Source: Papaver somniferum (lineage: Eukaryota > Streptophyta > Magnoliopsida > Ranunculales > Papaveraceae). Taken from it: DNA of 64,000 nt. The translations under genes and the position numbers were made by a program. The stretch covers positions 73,541,292 through 73,605,291 of the forward strand of contig NC_039359.1 of assembly GCF_003573695.1 (NCBI RefSeq), read 5' to 3'. The notes beneath the pieces are model-generated. The model saw only the letters and a program-made list of their open reading frames with translations, searched no databases and was not told the DNA's origin. Each line of letters opens with the position of its first letter. Position 1 is the stretch's first letter. This document shows positions 48,201 to 60,999 of the stretch, piece after piece.

Positions 48201-48758
48201 ATTAGTACATTTAATAAACATCAATTACAGAAACCTCAATCGAACTCAACAGAAATTTGGAAATTACCGAATCTGTTAGAAATGGGGCTTGAAGAACAAG
48301 TATGACAATACTCTCAGAAGTTCGGATGTAGAAGATGCTTGAAGAACAAGCTGAGAAAAAAATAGAAATCACAAGTGGAGGAAATAAAAAACTCAAAGCT
48401 TCTCCTCTCTCTCCCCAAAACTTCTTTCTTGCTCAACTTGCTAGTAGTCTCTCTATCTAATATATAGATGGGACTTGTTGGGAATACAACGACGAAATCC
48501 CACCAAAACAAAGTGATGATCTACATGTGCAATGTGGAAAACCTTTTAAGCATTAATCGCCAAATTATTCAAAATTAAAGTTAAGTACTAGAGTTGAATT
48601 ATGTTGTTTCTTTTTCCAATCGACATTAAGTTAAGGGTCACAAATATACGGCTCACATTTTTTCTTATAGGAAAAACAGAAGAAAAAAACTATATCAAAA
48701 AGTACAGGATGCTAGTTATACTCGATGTAGGTGACATGACCACCTACAATGTTAAAAT
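45230..48758. other. AT-rich intergenic DNA, no genes seen
   Basis: No credible coding sequence. It contains an A-run (45850-45868) and a 41-bp tandem duplication (46077-46158). Between about 46980 and 48720 it is extremely AT-rich. Confidence 0.5.
46077..46158. repeat. 41-bp tandem duplication
   Basis: GATGAGGTTACGAAAGGGCA...CAATGGGGACT is followed directly by a second copy with four substitutions. Confidence 0.85.
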
Positions 48759-50700
48759 TGTTAGATCATTGCTTGTTTGATCCACCAAGTGTTGGTATGT
48801 CAAATTTGGTTCGAAAATTCAATTATTTAAATTGGTATAAAGTCAACTTCATTAGGTCATAGTTACTCATTGAAGAGCTAAAGATGTATTAGAAACAAAC
48901 GAAGACAACATCCTTCAGATTGAGGTTAATAAATATTGACTTTCAATTGTTCCATTTTTGTCAATTTTTACAATCGTAATCATTAAAACATAACATGTAA
49001 AGTTTGTTTACATCACTGAAGTTGTTTAGATGACTTGATCACTCATACAACCTAAGTATCAAAGGAAGAATATATATTGGTTCCTTATATACATCTTATT
49101 GTATTGAGTTACTTAGTAAAGTTTACTATACTTTCCTTGTTTAGACATAACACTAATATGACTCTTATCATAAATTAATGTTTAACTTTTGGTAAAGATA
49201 TGCGTATCTAGTGGTGAATCCGTACTTTGAACTCGTATTGGAGAAGTTCTTTCTTTGGCATATTTTAAGTTTGTTTTGACTAAAATTCAGTTTCCATCCC
49301 ATTCCAGGATCGTTCCTAGACTTGTAGTTTCATAGTCACTTTCTTAATTATATATCTTAAGATTTCGAAAGACGGGAAAGTCTAAATAGAAAAGTTTTAT
49401 GTGTATAAAAATATTTAACACGTATTTAAACTCAAATATACTATTGTTCATATTTATATATTTGATACCGAAGGCCAAGATCGTAATTAATATTTTCGGA
49501 AACATTTTCAAATATAATTTTGGAATCGATATTCATGTGATTTCTTTTGCAAGAAGCTTTCACATAATTAGTTTTCTCATGGATTTGCATGAGCCAATAT
49601 TAGTTGTCATACTAGTAAAATTTCTCATATATTAGTTGCAAATATATCCTAAGATATTTTTGCAACACTGTGTGCTAATAAAATTGAAATAATATAAAGA
49701 TTTTTTTTTTTCCGGAATTGGTAGTGAAAACTTAACAATTAGATTTTTTTGGGGAATTTAGAAATTAGGTTTCTTGGTTTCCAAACAAGCCTTGGTCATA
49801 ACACTACAAATCGTGGAGCTTGTAGTCTCACAAACTTATCTCGCGGTCTCACTTATGTTGAGATTGTCAACTTATTGACCTAGTGTCGTGTAAGTTCAAT
49901 TTAGTTCTAGACGAAAGTGTTTATGCATTAAAGTCTTCTAGTGGGATCAAGAAGCACTATAAGGCCATTAATGAGAAACTAGATTTTATTTTATTTTCGT
50001 TGATCATTTCTCGTTATTGTACTAACTTATAGTTATCTTGTAGACAAGTTCTTATTTACGTTATGGTCATTCTCTTCTAATGTAAGACCATTCAAGACTT
50101 TGAAGATTAACTATTGCAGACCTAAGTGATTATAGATCTGTGAGATAGAAGAATTAATTACCTACATTTATAAACTCCGTTCTGCGAGACAAATCATTAG
50201 TGGAACTAAGTGCAAGTTATTACCATTGAAGATTAAGAAGATTGGATACTTTGAAGAGTTTGAACTTATTTTGTGTTTTTAATCTTGGCGTGATTATCTG
50301 TTTTACTTAATTGTCAGGTACAAACAAATTGTTTATCTCTGATAAGCCTCAAACTTATGCATATTAAAAAGTGGTTTGCTTGGAAACCTAACTTGTGGAA
50401 TCAAGTTTGCTTACTTCAATAATCATTATATTGGTTGATTTTATTAAAGAATTTAAGATCATCATATCTTGTCATCTTGACATCTTAGATCTAAATGGAA
50501 GATCCTTGACTCCGGATGAATCATTTAAATATCTTTGGTATTTTTATGGGATTATTATTTAATTAACAAATAGTTTGATTATTTGCTACTTGTGAGACAT
50601 CCTAAAGGAATTGGGTTGCAAAAGTTTTTGCAAGGGTAAAGTAACACATGATAGTGGGTTATGTTTGGTAATTCATGTGCATTGAAAAAATTGGTTATTG
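48759..50700 (+). repeat. Possible solo copia LTR, boundaries uncertain
   Basis: The start TGTTAGATCATTGCTTGTTTG ... TGTCAAATTTGG resembles the LTR beginning of a common plant copia family. The following ~1.9 kb has no reading frame. Neither a matching second LTR nor a polypurine tract is present, and the right end is a guess. Confidence 0.25.
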
Positions 50701-51798
50701 GCGCAGGGATACCGAGAAAAATGAGTAAATATGATTCATTCGATCTCAACTACATGAGGTTGTGGTAGTTAATTGTAGAGGCTTAATTATGAGAATATTC
50801 AAAATTCATCACGGAAACCATATTGAACTATTGTCGCACAATTGTATTGAATTTCCAATTCAGATGTAGCAGTTACCCACTTACCGCGTATAACTTTAGA
50901 CCACGCACCGATACTTCTGCAGTTATGAAAAATCATATGGTAAGCGCCAAAGAATAAAAAAATATCTATCGAACACTCACCCATAACTCCAACAGGTGGT
51001 CAACTATTCCTGGAACCGAGAACATGACCCCACACACTTAACTTAGATCATCACAATATCCTAGGAACTTATAATGTTAAACAAGGAAGTTTCACCCGTC
51101 GACTGTGATCAAGATTTCAACAACCCAAATCAAGCATGCACAACATCAGTGTCCAAATCGCGCCAGACCTAGCATATTGGATGCAATTCGCTTCCAGACT
51201 CGACTTCACAATCATGCCACTTACCAGAAGCAAAGAGTTAAAATTTGCTGATTATAATTCATAAACATTAATACGATCGGCCTTGACTGCTACAACATAT
51301 AACAAATCCAGGATCTAAATATCAATTGGATCTTCGATATTACACAGATCAGTCAACTCCTAATTAATCACTTCACCAAGTAGTATAAATGTCGTCCACC
51401 ACCATAGATGAAGTGGTCTTCAGGACAATCATACCGAGACTGACCCCTAGACAGTCGTTGATGAATTCCCAACCTAAGATCTTCTTCTTCTTGTTTTTTT
51501 TTTTTTTGCTTTTACAAGCCCAATTTTACTTTTTTTTTAGATATATCCAAACGCCCGAAGCAGAATTCCATTCTGAAAGTCAAGAATCAAAAACAAATTA
51601 CTTCATAAATTAACCTTTTAACTTCTAGAAAAAACAACTTCTAAAAAGATACAAGCACGTACGGGCCGCGCATAAGGGCCAGATGGATTCACCGTGTCAA
51701 ACCACTTTAGACTCACCTCCTCATTGCAGAAATTGATTCTCATTCTAAACTTCTTTTAACTTCGGCTGGTTTTCTCTTTGTAATCTTTAAGAAAAAAA
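50701..51798. other. Intergenic DNA and upstream region of the CZIB gene
   Basis: No gene recognised. T-rich tracts (51480-51540) precede the gene. The ~60 bases before the start codon are pyrimidine-rich, as plant leaders often are. No clear TATA box was identified. Confidence 0.4.
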
Positions 51799-54700
51799 AT
51801 GGTGAACTTGGTCTTGATGATCACCGCTGAACTTGATAATCTAACTGATCTTCAACCTCAAGGCGGTTGTGATGACGCCAACTTTCCCTTTTACATCAAG
51901 GTCTGCTTTTCTTTCTCGTCACAAAACTTAGGGTTTGGGGTTTCTTATTCTTGAATTTGTATTCCTATTAATATATAATTTTTTTGATTTTTCCTGTGTA
52001 GATTAAATGTGGGAATTGTGGAGAAGTAAGCCCAAAAGAAACATGTTTAGTATTGTCTGATACAGTATCTATTCCTAAGAGTAGAGGAACTACTAATCTT
52101 GTCCAAAAGGTATTATTATTTTCACTTGAAATTGTTGAAATTGATGTTTTTCTAATGAATTTGCTGAATTGGTTAGGGTTTTGAAATTGGGTTTGTGTTA
52201 ATTTTTATGTTGGCAGTGTAAATTCTGTGGGAGAGAAGGAAATATCACAATGATACCAGGAAAAGGTCGTCCGTTGACACTTGAAGCTGGTGAAACGGAG
52301 GAATATGTGCCGTTGATGTTGTTTGACTGCAGGGGAATTGAACCAGTTGAATTTGCTTTTGGAGATGGGTGGAAAGTCCAGTCAGTAAGTGTTCTTCTTA
52401 TCACTGTAGATGTTTTATGTCATGGGTCTCTTTGTTTTTATGATGGTAGAATTCATGAATGTAAGTGTTTTGCTGCAAGTTTTTAAAGAAAAAAGTGTCT
52501 GGATTCCTTAGAAGCTGGCAAACTGGGATAGTACTGTTTCACGTGTCTATTTAAGCTTGAACTTGCAGAAACTGAGACAATTATCGATTAATAGTTATAG
52601 ATTTGATCATATTCCAGAAACTAATAACCATGGTTTGTAAGTTGCATGAATCAAGGTATTCTTGATTAAGATTTTTCTTTTTAAGGATATGGGTAGGTAA
52701 AATTTGATTAAGAGAAATAGGTTCTGGGACTAAGATATTGCAGCTAGGGAAATTCCACGGCTATATAGGATACATGGTGCATAGGCAGGCTCTGTTGAAT
52801 CCTAGCCTGCTGGTTATTATCATTTGTAACTGCTAGTTTTTGTGTTGTAGAAGATTTCATTTGGTTCACATTGGGTATGGATATTTTTTTTTGTAACTTT
52901 GTTTTGTGTTGAGATCGGTGTTGCTAGAGAACTCAGATCATAGAAGTAACACTACAAAACCAAGTATAAGACATGGATATTGTACAATTTGAGTCTTTCC
53001 ACTGAGAAGCTAAACGTCGAGAATTTGGAGCTCCAAGTTGAGTTGATTCTGAACCATGTGAAATGTCTGGTTCTTTTTTGATATGAAAGTGGATTCCAAA
53101 AACCATCAGTTATGAGGCTGATCCAGTTAGGAAGCACTGAATCAGTTCTTTTTGAAGGTCCTAACTCTTAACTGAAGAAAGATGTGCGTTTCAGTATATT
53201 TTGCTTTTTTAACGTGTGGGAATAGAATGGTTAAACGATAACATGTGTGCTGATATGTACCTATTGTATGGTTTGGCTATTAAGTGGGTTTGGGTAGAAA
53301 GGGTTATTGAGTGAATGATGCAACAATAGATGTATGTGGTCTTGAATTTGCATCATAGTTCAGTTCGGGTGTTTTCGTTTAATGAATTTAGCTATCAATA
53401 GGCTAGCTGGTAGAGTGTTTGGGTATATATTGTTTCTCCGTATTTACAGCTTGTTAGTATTATGTTGAGGAATTAGATTGGGTGAAAATGAATTGATGTA
53501 TGTGGTACATATTCTCTCTCTGATATCCGTACCTGCGGCTGTGCTCTTATTCTCTAATCTGACCATTCTTCTTTTCTGATCTGATTATTTTCTATTTACT
53601 TATTCGTGCACGTTTGTGACATAATTTAGAAATTTGACTTACAATATTGAATATGTAATATGAACAAGATGAGAATTAGAGCTAGTTATCATTGTGTCCT
53701 CGCTTTGAAAATTGGCTGGGAAATTCTGCTTTTTCGTGCCTCATATACTTTCAGTTGCATATCATTGTTTATACAATATGGACTCTTTGAGTTTGTTAGC
53801 AGAGTGGTTATATTGAACTCAAATCATAGAAGTTTCACTACCCAAGTATAAGACATGGACAATGTACCATTTGAGTATTCTCACTGAGAAGCCAAACGTC
53901 GAGAATTTGAGCTCCAACTGAACCATGTGAGAAGTCTGGTTCTTTTTCTGATATGAAAGTGGATTCCAAAGACCATCAATTATGAGGCTGATCCAGTTAG
54001 GAAACACTGAATCAGTTCTTTGAAGTTCCTAACTGAAGAAAGATGTGCGTTTGAGTGTAATTTACATGTGGGATTAGAGTGGTTCAAACAGGTAATACAA
54101 TAACACGTGTGCTGATATGTACCTATTATATGGTTTGGCTATTAAGTGGGTTTGGGTAGTAAGGGTTATTGAGTGAATGATGCCTCATTAGATGTATGTG
54201 GTCTTGAATCTGCATCATAGTTCAGTTAGGGTGTTTTCATATGATGAATTTATATATCAATAGGCTAGCGGGTAGAGTGTTTGGGTATATATATTGTTCC
54301 TCCGTATTTACAGCTTGTTAGTATTATGGGAGGAATTAGATTAGGTGAAAATGAATTGATGTCAGTGGTTCATATTCTCTCTCTGATTTCCATACCTGTG
54401 GCTGTGCTCTTATTCTTAACTTCTCTAATCTGATTTTTCTTCTCTTCTTTTCTTTACTGATCTGATTTCTTTCTATTTACATATTCGTGCACGTTTGTAG
54501 AAATTTGACTTAACAATATCGAACATGTAATATGAACAAGATGAGAGTTAGAGCTAGTTGTCGCTGTGTCCTCGCTTTGAAATTGGCTGGGAAATTCTGC
54601 TTTTTCGTGCCTCGTATACTTTAAGTTGCATATCATTGTTTATATACACAATATGGACTCTTTGAGTTCGTTAGCAGAGTGGTTATATTGACTTCATGGC

Positions 54701-54869
54701 CAAATGTATCAAAGCTCATTCTGATCTTAATATGGTTTTGTTACAGACGGATGGAACCAAGTACGAAGGTATTGACTTGTCGAGCGGGGAGTTTTCAGAA
54801 TATTGCGAAAAGGGGCAAGCCCCAGTTATGATTTCTAACCTCAAGTCCAAGTTTGAAATCCTCAAGTAA
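51799..54869 (+). CDS. CZIB/UPF0587 (DUF866) CXXC zinc-binding protein, four exons
   Basis: Exons 51799-51900, 52002-52109, 52217-52384 and 54747-54869, all with GT-AG introns in phase 0, give a 166-residue protein. It starts MVNLVLMITAELDNLTDLQP. It carries two CXXC pairs, KCGNCGE (exon 2) and CKFCGRE (exon 3), which in the family bind one zinc ion, and ends FEILK. The length matches the ~160-residue eukaryotic family (human C1orf123/CZIB), small cytosolic proteins of poorly defined biochemical role. All conserved blocks are intact, so this is probably a working gene. The ATG follows an A-rich leader (AAGAAAAAAA). Intron 3 is unusually long (2.36 kb) because of an internal duplication, and the end of the gene is tandemly duplicated downstream. 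Confidence 0.93.
52929..54690. repeat. ~0.89-kb tandem duplication inside CZIB intron 3
   Basis: The unit beginning GAACTCAGATCATAGAAG at ~52929 recurs at ~53815, offset 886 bp, and continues in parallel through GTGTGCTGATATGTACCTAT, GGCTAGC.GGTAGAGTGTTTGG and GTTAGCAGAGTGGTTATATTG. Copies differ by scattered substitutions and small indels. Neither contains an exon or splice-site disruption. Confidence 0.9.
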
Positions 54870-54945
54870 TTCAGAATATTGCCAGAAGGGGCAAGTCCCA
54901 GTTATGATTTCTAACCTCTAGTCCAAATTTGAAATCCTCAAGTAA
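54794..54945. repeat. 76-bp tandem duplication of the CZIB gene end
   Basis: Bases 54794-54869 (from TTCAGAATATTGC to the stop codon) are repeated immediately as 54870-54945 with a handful of substitutions, including one that would create a TAG. The second copy lies behind the stop codon and is in the 3' untranslated region. Confidence 0.92.
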
Positions 54946-55170
54946 AATGAAGAAGTAATATGATATGGGATTTAATAAAAACTATTATAATGTGTATTAT
55001 TAGTTACGTTTAAGGTGTATCAATTTCATCGCAAACTGAGATTTGGACTTATCTTATTTGAGTATTGTAATTTGTATTAATACAGGAAAAGATTAGGCAA
55101 TTGGATGATATAAGATTCCACAAGAAAACAATCATCTAAATTTGAGTTAGCCATGGAATACTGATCCGTA

Positions 55171-55335
55171 TTACTCCCTCCGTTTCTAAGAAAATAGGCT
55201 TTTTGGTTTTCACAAAAATTAAGAAAACTAATTATTGGAGTCATTTTTCCATGTTTTTCCCTAATCTATCCTTTGGTCCCCGCTTATTTGTTATTAGAGA
55301 AAGAGGAGAGAGAAGTAGTCCCTAATCTATCTTCT
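55171..55335. mobile_element. Stowaway-like MITE remnant
   Basis: TACTCCCTCCGTTTCTAAG is the classic start of a Tc1/mariner-derived Stowaway-type MITE at a TA site. The opposite end (ACGGAGGGAGTA) is not found. The sequence is cut where the LTR of the next element begins. Confidence 0.5.
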
Positions 55336-55797
55336 TGTGCTTTGCGTCCATCGCGCAGAGGTCTTCGTTCTCTATGATACTCCTCTTGTTTGTTGTTTGA
55401 TCACGCAGAGTCATCCTCGTTCGTTCCACGGGTTGATCGACACGTACACTGCTCAGAGTGTTTAATGCGGGTAGTTGAGACGCATGCTCGTGTCAGACAA
55501 GTGTCTTCTGCCCCTGTCACGTCCATGTCAGTCAACCTTCTCCTCACCGTTGATCTTGGCTTCTTTTGGGAATGAGATAAAGCAACTCTTCGGGAGCTAT
55601 TTGGTGCTCCGCAGTACACCGTGCTTTTGGTACATCCTTTGACTTCTACCCTTGGATTTGTTCGGGCGAAGATCCGACGTCGACGGGATGGGCTTCTTGG
55701 CTGTGGGCGTGTGCCATCATGTTTTGATGACTTTGTCCGCATGCTCTCCACGTGTCTTCTCACATACACATGTTTGATGATGAAATATGTACACACA
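55336..55797 (-). repeat. 3' LTR of the Tat-type element
   Basis: On the minus strand it begins TGTGTGTACATATTTC right after a purine tract and ends GGACGCAAAGCACA at 55336, giving TG...CA ends with short inverted termini (TGTG/CACA). The left edge coincides with the break in the MITE. No second LTR is in the window, so the limits are inferred. Confidence 0.55.
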
Positions 55798-55815
55798 ATT
55801 TGCCCCTTTTCTTCG
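55798..55815 (-). promoter_or_regulatory. Polypurine tract of the Tat-type element
   Basis: The minus strand reads CCGAAGAAAAGGGGCAAATT, directly before the LTR start TGTGTGTACA. Confidence 0.65.
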
Positions 55816-55985
55816 GGATTAAATGTTTAGTGGGAGCATGGAAGAAAACAGACGCTTCATATTCCTCGTCCCTCTCCTAATAACTTCTCCTAGATACTTG
55901 GGCACGTTTCTCACTCGTGCATTAACTGCTCATTTAATGGGCACGTGTCCCATTCTTCCATTAACTTCCTTCTCTTTCTTTCGAG

Positions 55986-55995
55986 TATATAAAGG
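55986..55995 (+). promoter_or_regulatory. TATA box for the antisense gene
   Basis: TATATAAAGG, on the plus strand inside the element and outside its LTR. It lies about 490 bp upstream of the start codon. It is followed by a pyrimidine-rich leader and a probable 5' untranslated intron that ends CCTCACAG just before CCATGTC. Confidence 0.6.
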
Positions 55996-56475
55996 AGGGG
56001 AGAAACAATTAATTTCATTCTCCTTGAAAATTAGTTCCATTCTCCCTGTCAGACTTCATTCTTTGTTCTTCAACCATTAAATTCTCTTAGCATTGATCAC
56101 GCTCCTTTCTTCTTTGTTTCTGGTTCGTTCTCTCATTTGTCTTCTTTTGGGATTTTGTTTGTGGTGGTAAGGTTTCTTTTCTTCGTTTCTATTGTTTTAA
56201 ATTTTGTGGTGATTGTAAATTTCTTGCTGCTGTTGTACCTTGTTTGTGATGAAGAACATCTTTCGATGCATGTATGCTAGTTTTCCCCTGTTCTTCTTCT
56301 CAAGTCGAGGAGGCCAGTGTTACAATTGCATTGATTGTTTTTTTTTTTGTTTTTTTTTTCTAGTTTTAGGGTTTCTGGGCTATGCTGAGATGAACTTGCT
56401 AATTTTGTGGTTTTTTGATCTTTGGTGATGCCCTCGTGTTTACTTCTAACTTGTTTTGTGTACCTCCTCACAGCC

Positions 56476-59400
56476 ATGTCTGACCGTCCGCGACTTCCTT
56501 ATCAAACTCCGCCGTCCAGTCCGCCGAGATCCCTTCCGCGTAGAGAGTCTGATACATCTCCACACGGGGGAGATCTCTCTAAATTGCCGCAGATGGATTC
56601 CCGCGGTAATAGAGTTTCGTCATCTTCTGAGATGAAGGCTTCAACTCCTAAGAAGGGGGATCCATCGAAGGGCCCTTCCGGGTCTCGATACGCTGTCAAC
56701 CGCGCTCCTTCTCGTCCTCGTGATGATTCCAGGTGTACGCAGACACCTCCTCGCGGTGATACCTTCGATATTCCACCTATTCGTTCTATAGTGCCCGTGC
56801 AAAACCCTCTCCCGACGCCTCCAGCAATTTCTTTCAAAGGGAAGAACTCCAAAGGTGCTGTGCCGAGAGCTGAATCGTCTAAAAATCCTCCTTCCAAAAT
56901 AAAAGCTTCCGAAGCTTTTGTCGGTTCGTCCGATCCCGCGGAAGGAGAGGAGGCTGTCCCGGTGATACGCAGCGTTTCGGTTAGCAAGAAGAAAGTCACT
57001 TTTAAGCACATTGACCTTGAAGTTTTCAAGGAAAATCATGAGCTCCAAGCCTTCGAGGTTCGTTTCTATGCCCCTGAGGATGATATTACTTACGAGCTCA
57101 TATCGAAGTATCAGTTTGATGAGTTTCATCTGTTGACTACGGTTGGAGCCTTCGAGGCGGGTCTTATGCTACCCTTGTATAAGTCTGGTGATTCCTTTTA
57201 TTATGATGTGCTGGCTGGTCGCGAAGGCTCTTCCACCAATACTCATAGTCATTCCGTGTCGCAATTATCGGGGAACTATCTCCGTGCACTGAGGGAATGT
57301 TATCTGCGGAGTAAGGGGGAGACGACGATGACATGTTACGTTCCAAATCCTGCTGAGAGGGAGTGGTATACTCCTGAAAACTTTAACAGCTCCGTTGGGG
57401 ATTATGTCAACATTAGGAACCGTAAACCGTGGAGTGTTAGTCTTCGCAACCTCGCTGCTCCTCGGGGCGAAATTCGTCTCTTAAGTGAGGTGAGCGATGC
57501 CAAATTGAAGTACGTTCCTGGCACCGAGGGGTCGGTTCGGCATAAATTTTTTCATGCTCGTGAAAGGATCAAGCATGACCATGATTATGAGTGGCATGCC
57601 ACTGTTATTGAAATTTTTGGTCCTTGGGCTTATGGTTGGATTCCCGGTCCGCGCGGTTGGCGTCCTTCTGAGAGTAGCAGGCCTCGTGAATCTGCTCCTG
57701 CTCGTTATGGAGATTTCTTTCCCTGGCGTTTAAATTTCGAGGGCATGGACTTTCCTTATGCTCTCGACGTTGTTGATGGAGACGAGGAAGAGGGTTCTGG
57801 TGTTACACTTCCACCGAAGAGTGCCGCTACTACCAAGGTATGGTTATTGCAGATTCTGGCCGCACCCCCCCTTTTTTGAAAATCAAACTTATAATGTATG
57901 AGGAAATAAGTCTTTTTATGGAACATGTATTGGTTTACAGGTGTCGAAAAAGAAGAAAATTGGGCCCAAGCACTCTTCTACCATTGTGACGGGTGAGATT
58001 GAGGTTCATGATGAAGTTACAAGTCCATTGAACGAAGAGTTTGTCGAGGACGAGGAAATGTCTGATGGGGAAGAACGCACTGATACTTCCCCTCCTGATG
58101 TCGAGGAATAGGTTGGTGCGGGTGATGATGGGGGAAATAATACCGCGGTGGCCGAGGTAAGTATTACCGCGGAAAGGTCTGCTCCTGCTGGCGATAACCC
58201 TGGTGGTCCAGAATTTATCGGAGGGGGTGAGGCTGTGGAAACTTTCCCCACCATTTCTCAAGAGTTCTCCTTTGACAGGATATATTCCGCAGGGGAACCC
58301 TTTGATGTAAATGATTCCCTCGGTTTTTCCGAAGAATTTTCTTTGCTTTCCCCCAATGATAATTGGGATGTGCTCGGGGATTTCGGTAAAGAAAGTGCTT
58401 CTATTCAGAATGAGGGCGCGGATGATCATATTGCGCATTGTGATGTCGATACTTGTGCTGATGGGGAAACAACAACAAAGGGGAAGTCTGTGGTTGATTC
58501 ACCTTAGGAGGATTTCCCTCACTCGCTGATGTTTGAGGGTGAGGATGCGATAATGGATTGGCTTAAGAAAAAGAATTTGTTGTTTGTTCCCCATCCTGCC
58601 CCGGTGGTTGCTGGCGAGAAAGATTCCGATGCTTATACTCGTCGGATGATGGAACTATCTTCCGAGGCGCGTGTTGCCGAGATGTGGGGGAAAAGCTTGA
58701 GTGTTCCAGAGGCTACCCTCGTAGAGGATCCTCCATCTTCTGTTGCTGAAATGATGGCCATAGCCGATGGGTACCAATATGGTTTTCCCCAGCAGCGTGT
58801 CTTGGAGGTAAGTCCTCGTACATAATACTTCGTGACACTCGAATCCTTCGGTGTAATAATGTTTGCTGTTTGACGTGTAGATGATGAGGAGTGAGCATTA
58901 TAACCATGTGCTGTATCAATTCTTTAAAGCGAAATCCTTGAAGCTGGAGGCTAAGCTTCGTCACAGGGAAAAGGCATTATCTGCGGCTGAGGTGGAGATA
59001 AAAGAACTGAAGAATAGCCTTAAAGAGAAAGAACGGCTGGGTGACGCGGAGGCTGGTCTTCGTTCAGATCTTGCCACCGTTCGCGCTGAGTTAGAGCAAA
59101 CCCACGGCAAAGTTTCAGCTTTCACAGGTTTAGTTCTTCTCCATCTTTTATCCTTCGTAATTCCTTTCTACTACTTTGTTGTTCTGTTTGAGTCTCCCCA
59201 CCCTATCTCCAGTGGGTGGAGTCCCCGAGATGATATGGCTTCTGAATGAAAGGGAACGACAAAAATCTCGTATCAAAGAGTTGGTCGAAAAAATTAAGAG
59301 CGAAGCCAAAAAGTGGGACGCTCGGGCTAAGGGATGGCGCGTAAGGCATGTTCAAATGGTTGATATGCAGAATCTGTATAACCTTGACCGTAATTTGTTC

Positions 59401-60356
59401 AATGGTGCGCTGCTGTGGACACGTGAGAATCTGCGGGAATCCCGTGAGCGTTCTTCGTTATTAGAGGCTAGAATACATCTTCTGGAAGAGGAATTACGAA
59501 AGGCTCGCTCCCTTCCGTTTCCGGAAATTAGAGAGAGTATGTCGTGTCTTACCAGATAAAGGGACGATGCCAGGGCCGAGGTTGGGGCTCTCAGCAAAGC
59601 CCTTGCTGCGTCTCGAGATGAAATAGCCCGCCAGGCTGAGTCTGAGAGAAATCTCGAAGTATGCATGTACAAACTTAACAAAGAGGTAACAGAGACAAAC
59701 AACGAAGTCAACCATCTTCGTCACATGGATTCGATGAAGCAGGTAGAATTAGATACAATTCAATTTGCTCTCACCAACCTTCAACTAGATTATAAAAATT
59801 ATCCGAGGAATATGGCTATCTTGACGAAGCGCGAGACCCGGTTGTTAATGGGTATGAAGAGGCTTCGGCTTGTGTCGAAGGTATAACCTCATTTCATCGA
59901 GTGTGATTATGTCATTTCTGTGCTAACTCCCTTGTGTTGTCTTTTTCAGAGCTCGAGGGACAGCTTCGCGCTGCAAATGAAAAATTTGAAAAGGCTCAAT
60001 CTTCCTTAGTGCAGCAGGAAGAACAGACCAATTATTTTAAGAGTCTGGTGGCGTCCCGCGAGGAGGCCGTTGGTGCTGCTTCTAAAGAAGTGAATCGTCT
60101 ATCCTCGTTGTTATCTCAAGCCCACCAGCGAACGACAGTTATTATGCATAAGGCTCGGTGTCAGTTGGCGGAGGAGACAAACAAGATGCTGGAGAAGATT
60201 GAGCTTGGCCTTAAGGCCGAACATGGCCTCGTCAAGAGCTATCCGCGTCGTCCTGTACCTGCCCCCTTGTCTGGCTCCTCGGGACCCTCTTCTGGTGGGA
60301 GCGTCCATTCGACTCTTCGGAACAACCCTGCTGATGGGGCGGCATCTTCCAAGTAG
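56476..60356 (+). pseudogene. Antisense additional ORF (gypsy-type transposon protein with coiled coils), multi-exon, with stops
   Basis: Exons: 56476-57837, 57941-58807, 58881-59127, 59213-~59880, 59950-60356, joined by GT-AG introns that keep the frame where checked. The N-terminus is Ser/Pro/Arg-rich (MSDRPRLPYQTPPSSPPRSL). A globular domain near residues 180-360 (YELISKYQFDEFHLLTTVGA; FEAGLMLPLYKSGDSFYYDV) resembles the 'putative gypsy type transposon' (Transposase_28) family. Next comes an acidic linker, then long heptad-type coiled coils and a Ser/Pro-rich tail (SGSSGPSSGG). In-frame stops are at 58108-58110, 58505-58507 and 59557-59559. The start at 56476 is preferred to the upstream ATG because of the intron acceptor. 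The gene is tail-to-tail with pol. Function is unknown. Confidence 0.65.
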
Positions 60357-60999
60357 AAACCACGGCATCAGCCTTCAAATATATTTTGCTAGTATTTTGT
60401 AAAGAGAATGTTTTTGATGTGTTTCTTCTTTGAATTAGCCTTTGACGCTTTTTGTAACCAACCCTCATGGAATAGATCATCCTTTTGGTATACCTGCAGT
60501 ATCAGTTTGTTTTTATTTTAAGCATTGTGAGGAAGGACATTAAAAACAAAAGAAGAATGTTTCAAGTGTTTGGGTGCGATACCGGAGGGAGGTACCTTCG
60601 TGATCGTCTTGAGACCTGTCACCCCGCTGGCGAACCCTGGGCCAGAGGATTCCCAGACGGTGGGGGCCGAGGCAACGTTCTAGGATATGGGGTTAAAATA
60701 TTTACATACACCCATTCCGTCGACCCGTTGCCTTAAGATTGGTTGGGTATCTCTTTCTGCTGGGTGCCTTCCCCCTGGTCTTACACTCATAGACACTGAT
60801 AGGGGAGCCCTGAGATATTGTAGATTAACTACTTTCCCCAATATTGTTAACAAATTTTGTTTACTTGAAGGTTTCAAAAAGCTTGTTTGATTGATAGGTT
60901 GAGGCCTGTTACTCCTCGTCCAGAGATAGAAATATGTAAAGCGGTTACGCTGCCTTCTTCTTCTGGTATTCTTCACGCATATGCAAAGCTGCGTTGCTC
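60357..60999. other. Spacer between convergent antisense gene and pol
   Basis: No reading frame of note; it may hold the 3' untranslated regions of both convergent genes. No clear poly(A) signals beyond A/T-rich words were assigned. Confidence 0.4.

Noticed and set aside
47217..49796. TIR transposon with GCCTGTTTGGATAA / inverted GGCTTGTTTGGAAACC ends
   Set aside because: Only about 12 bases agree, no target duplication is visible, and the right end lies inside what looks like a copia LTR.
55401..55796. 131-codon minus-strand frame as a gene
   Set aside because: It coincides with the proposed LTR of the Tat-type element and shows no domain.
56502..57129. Minus-strand frames of 160-175 codons opposite the antisense gene
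   Set aside because: Shadows of the well-supported plus-strand exon; no conserved motif.
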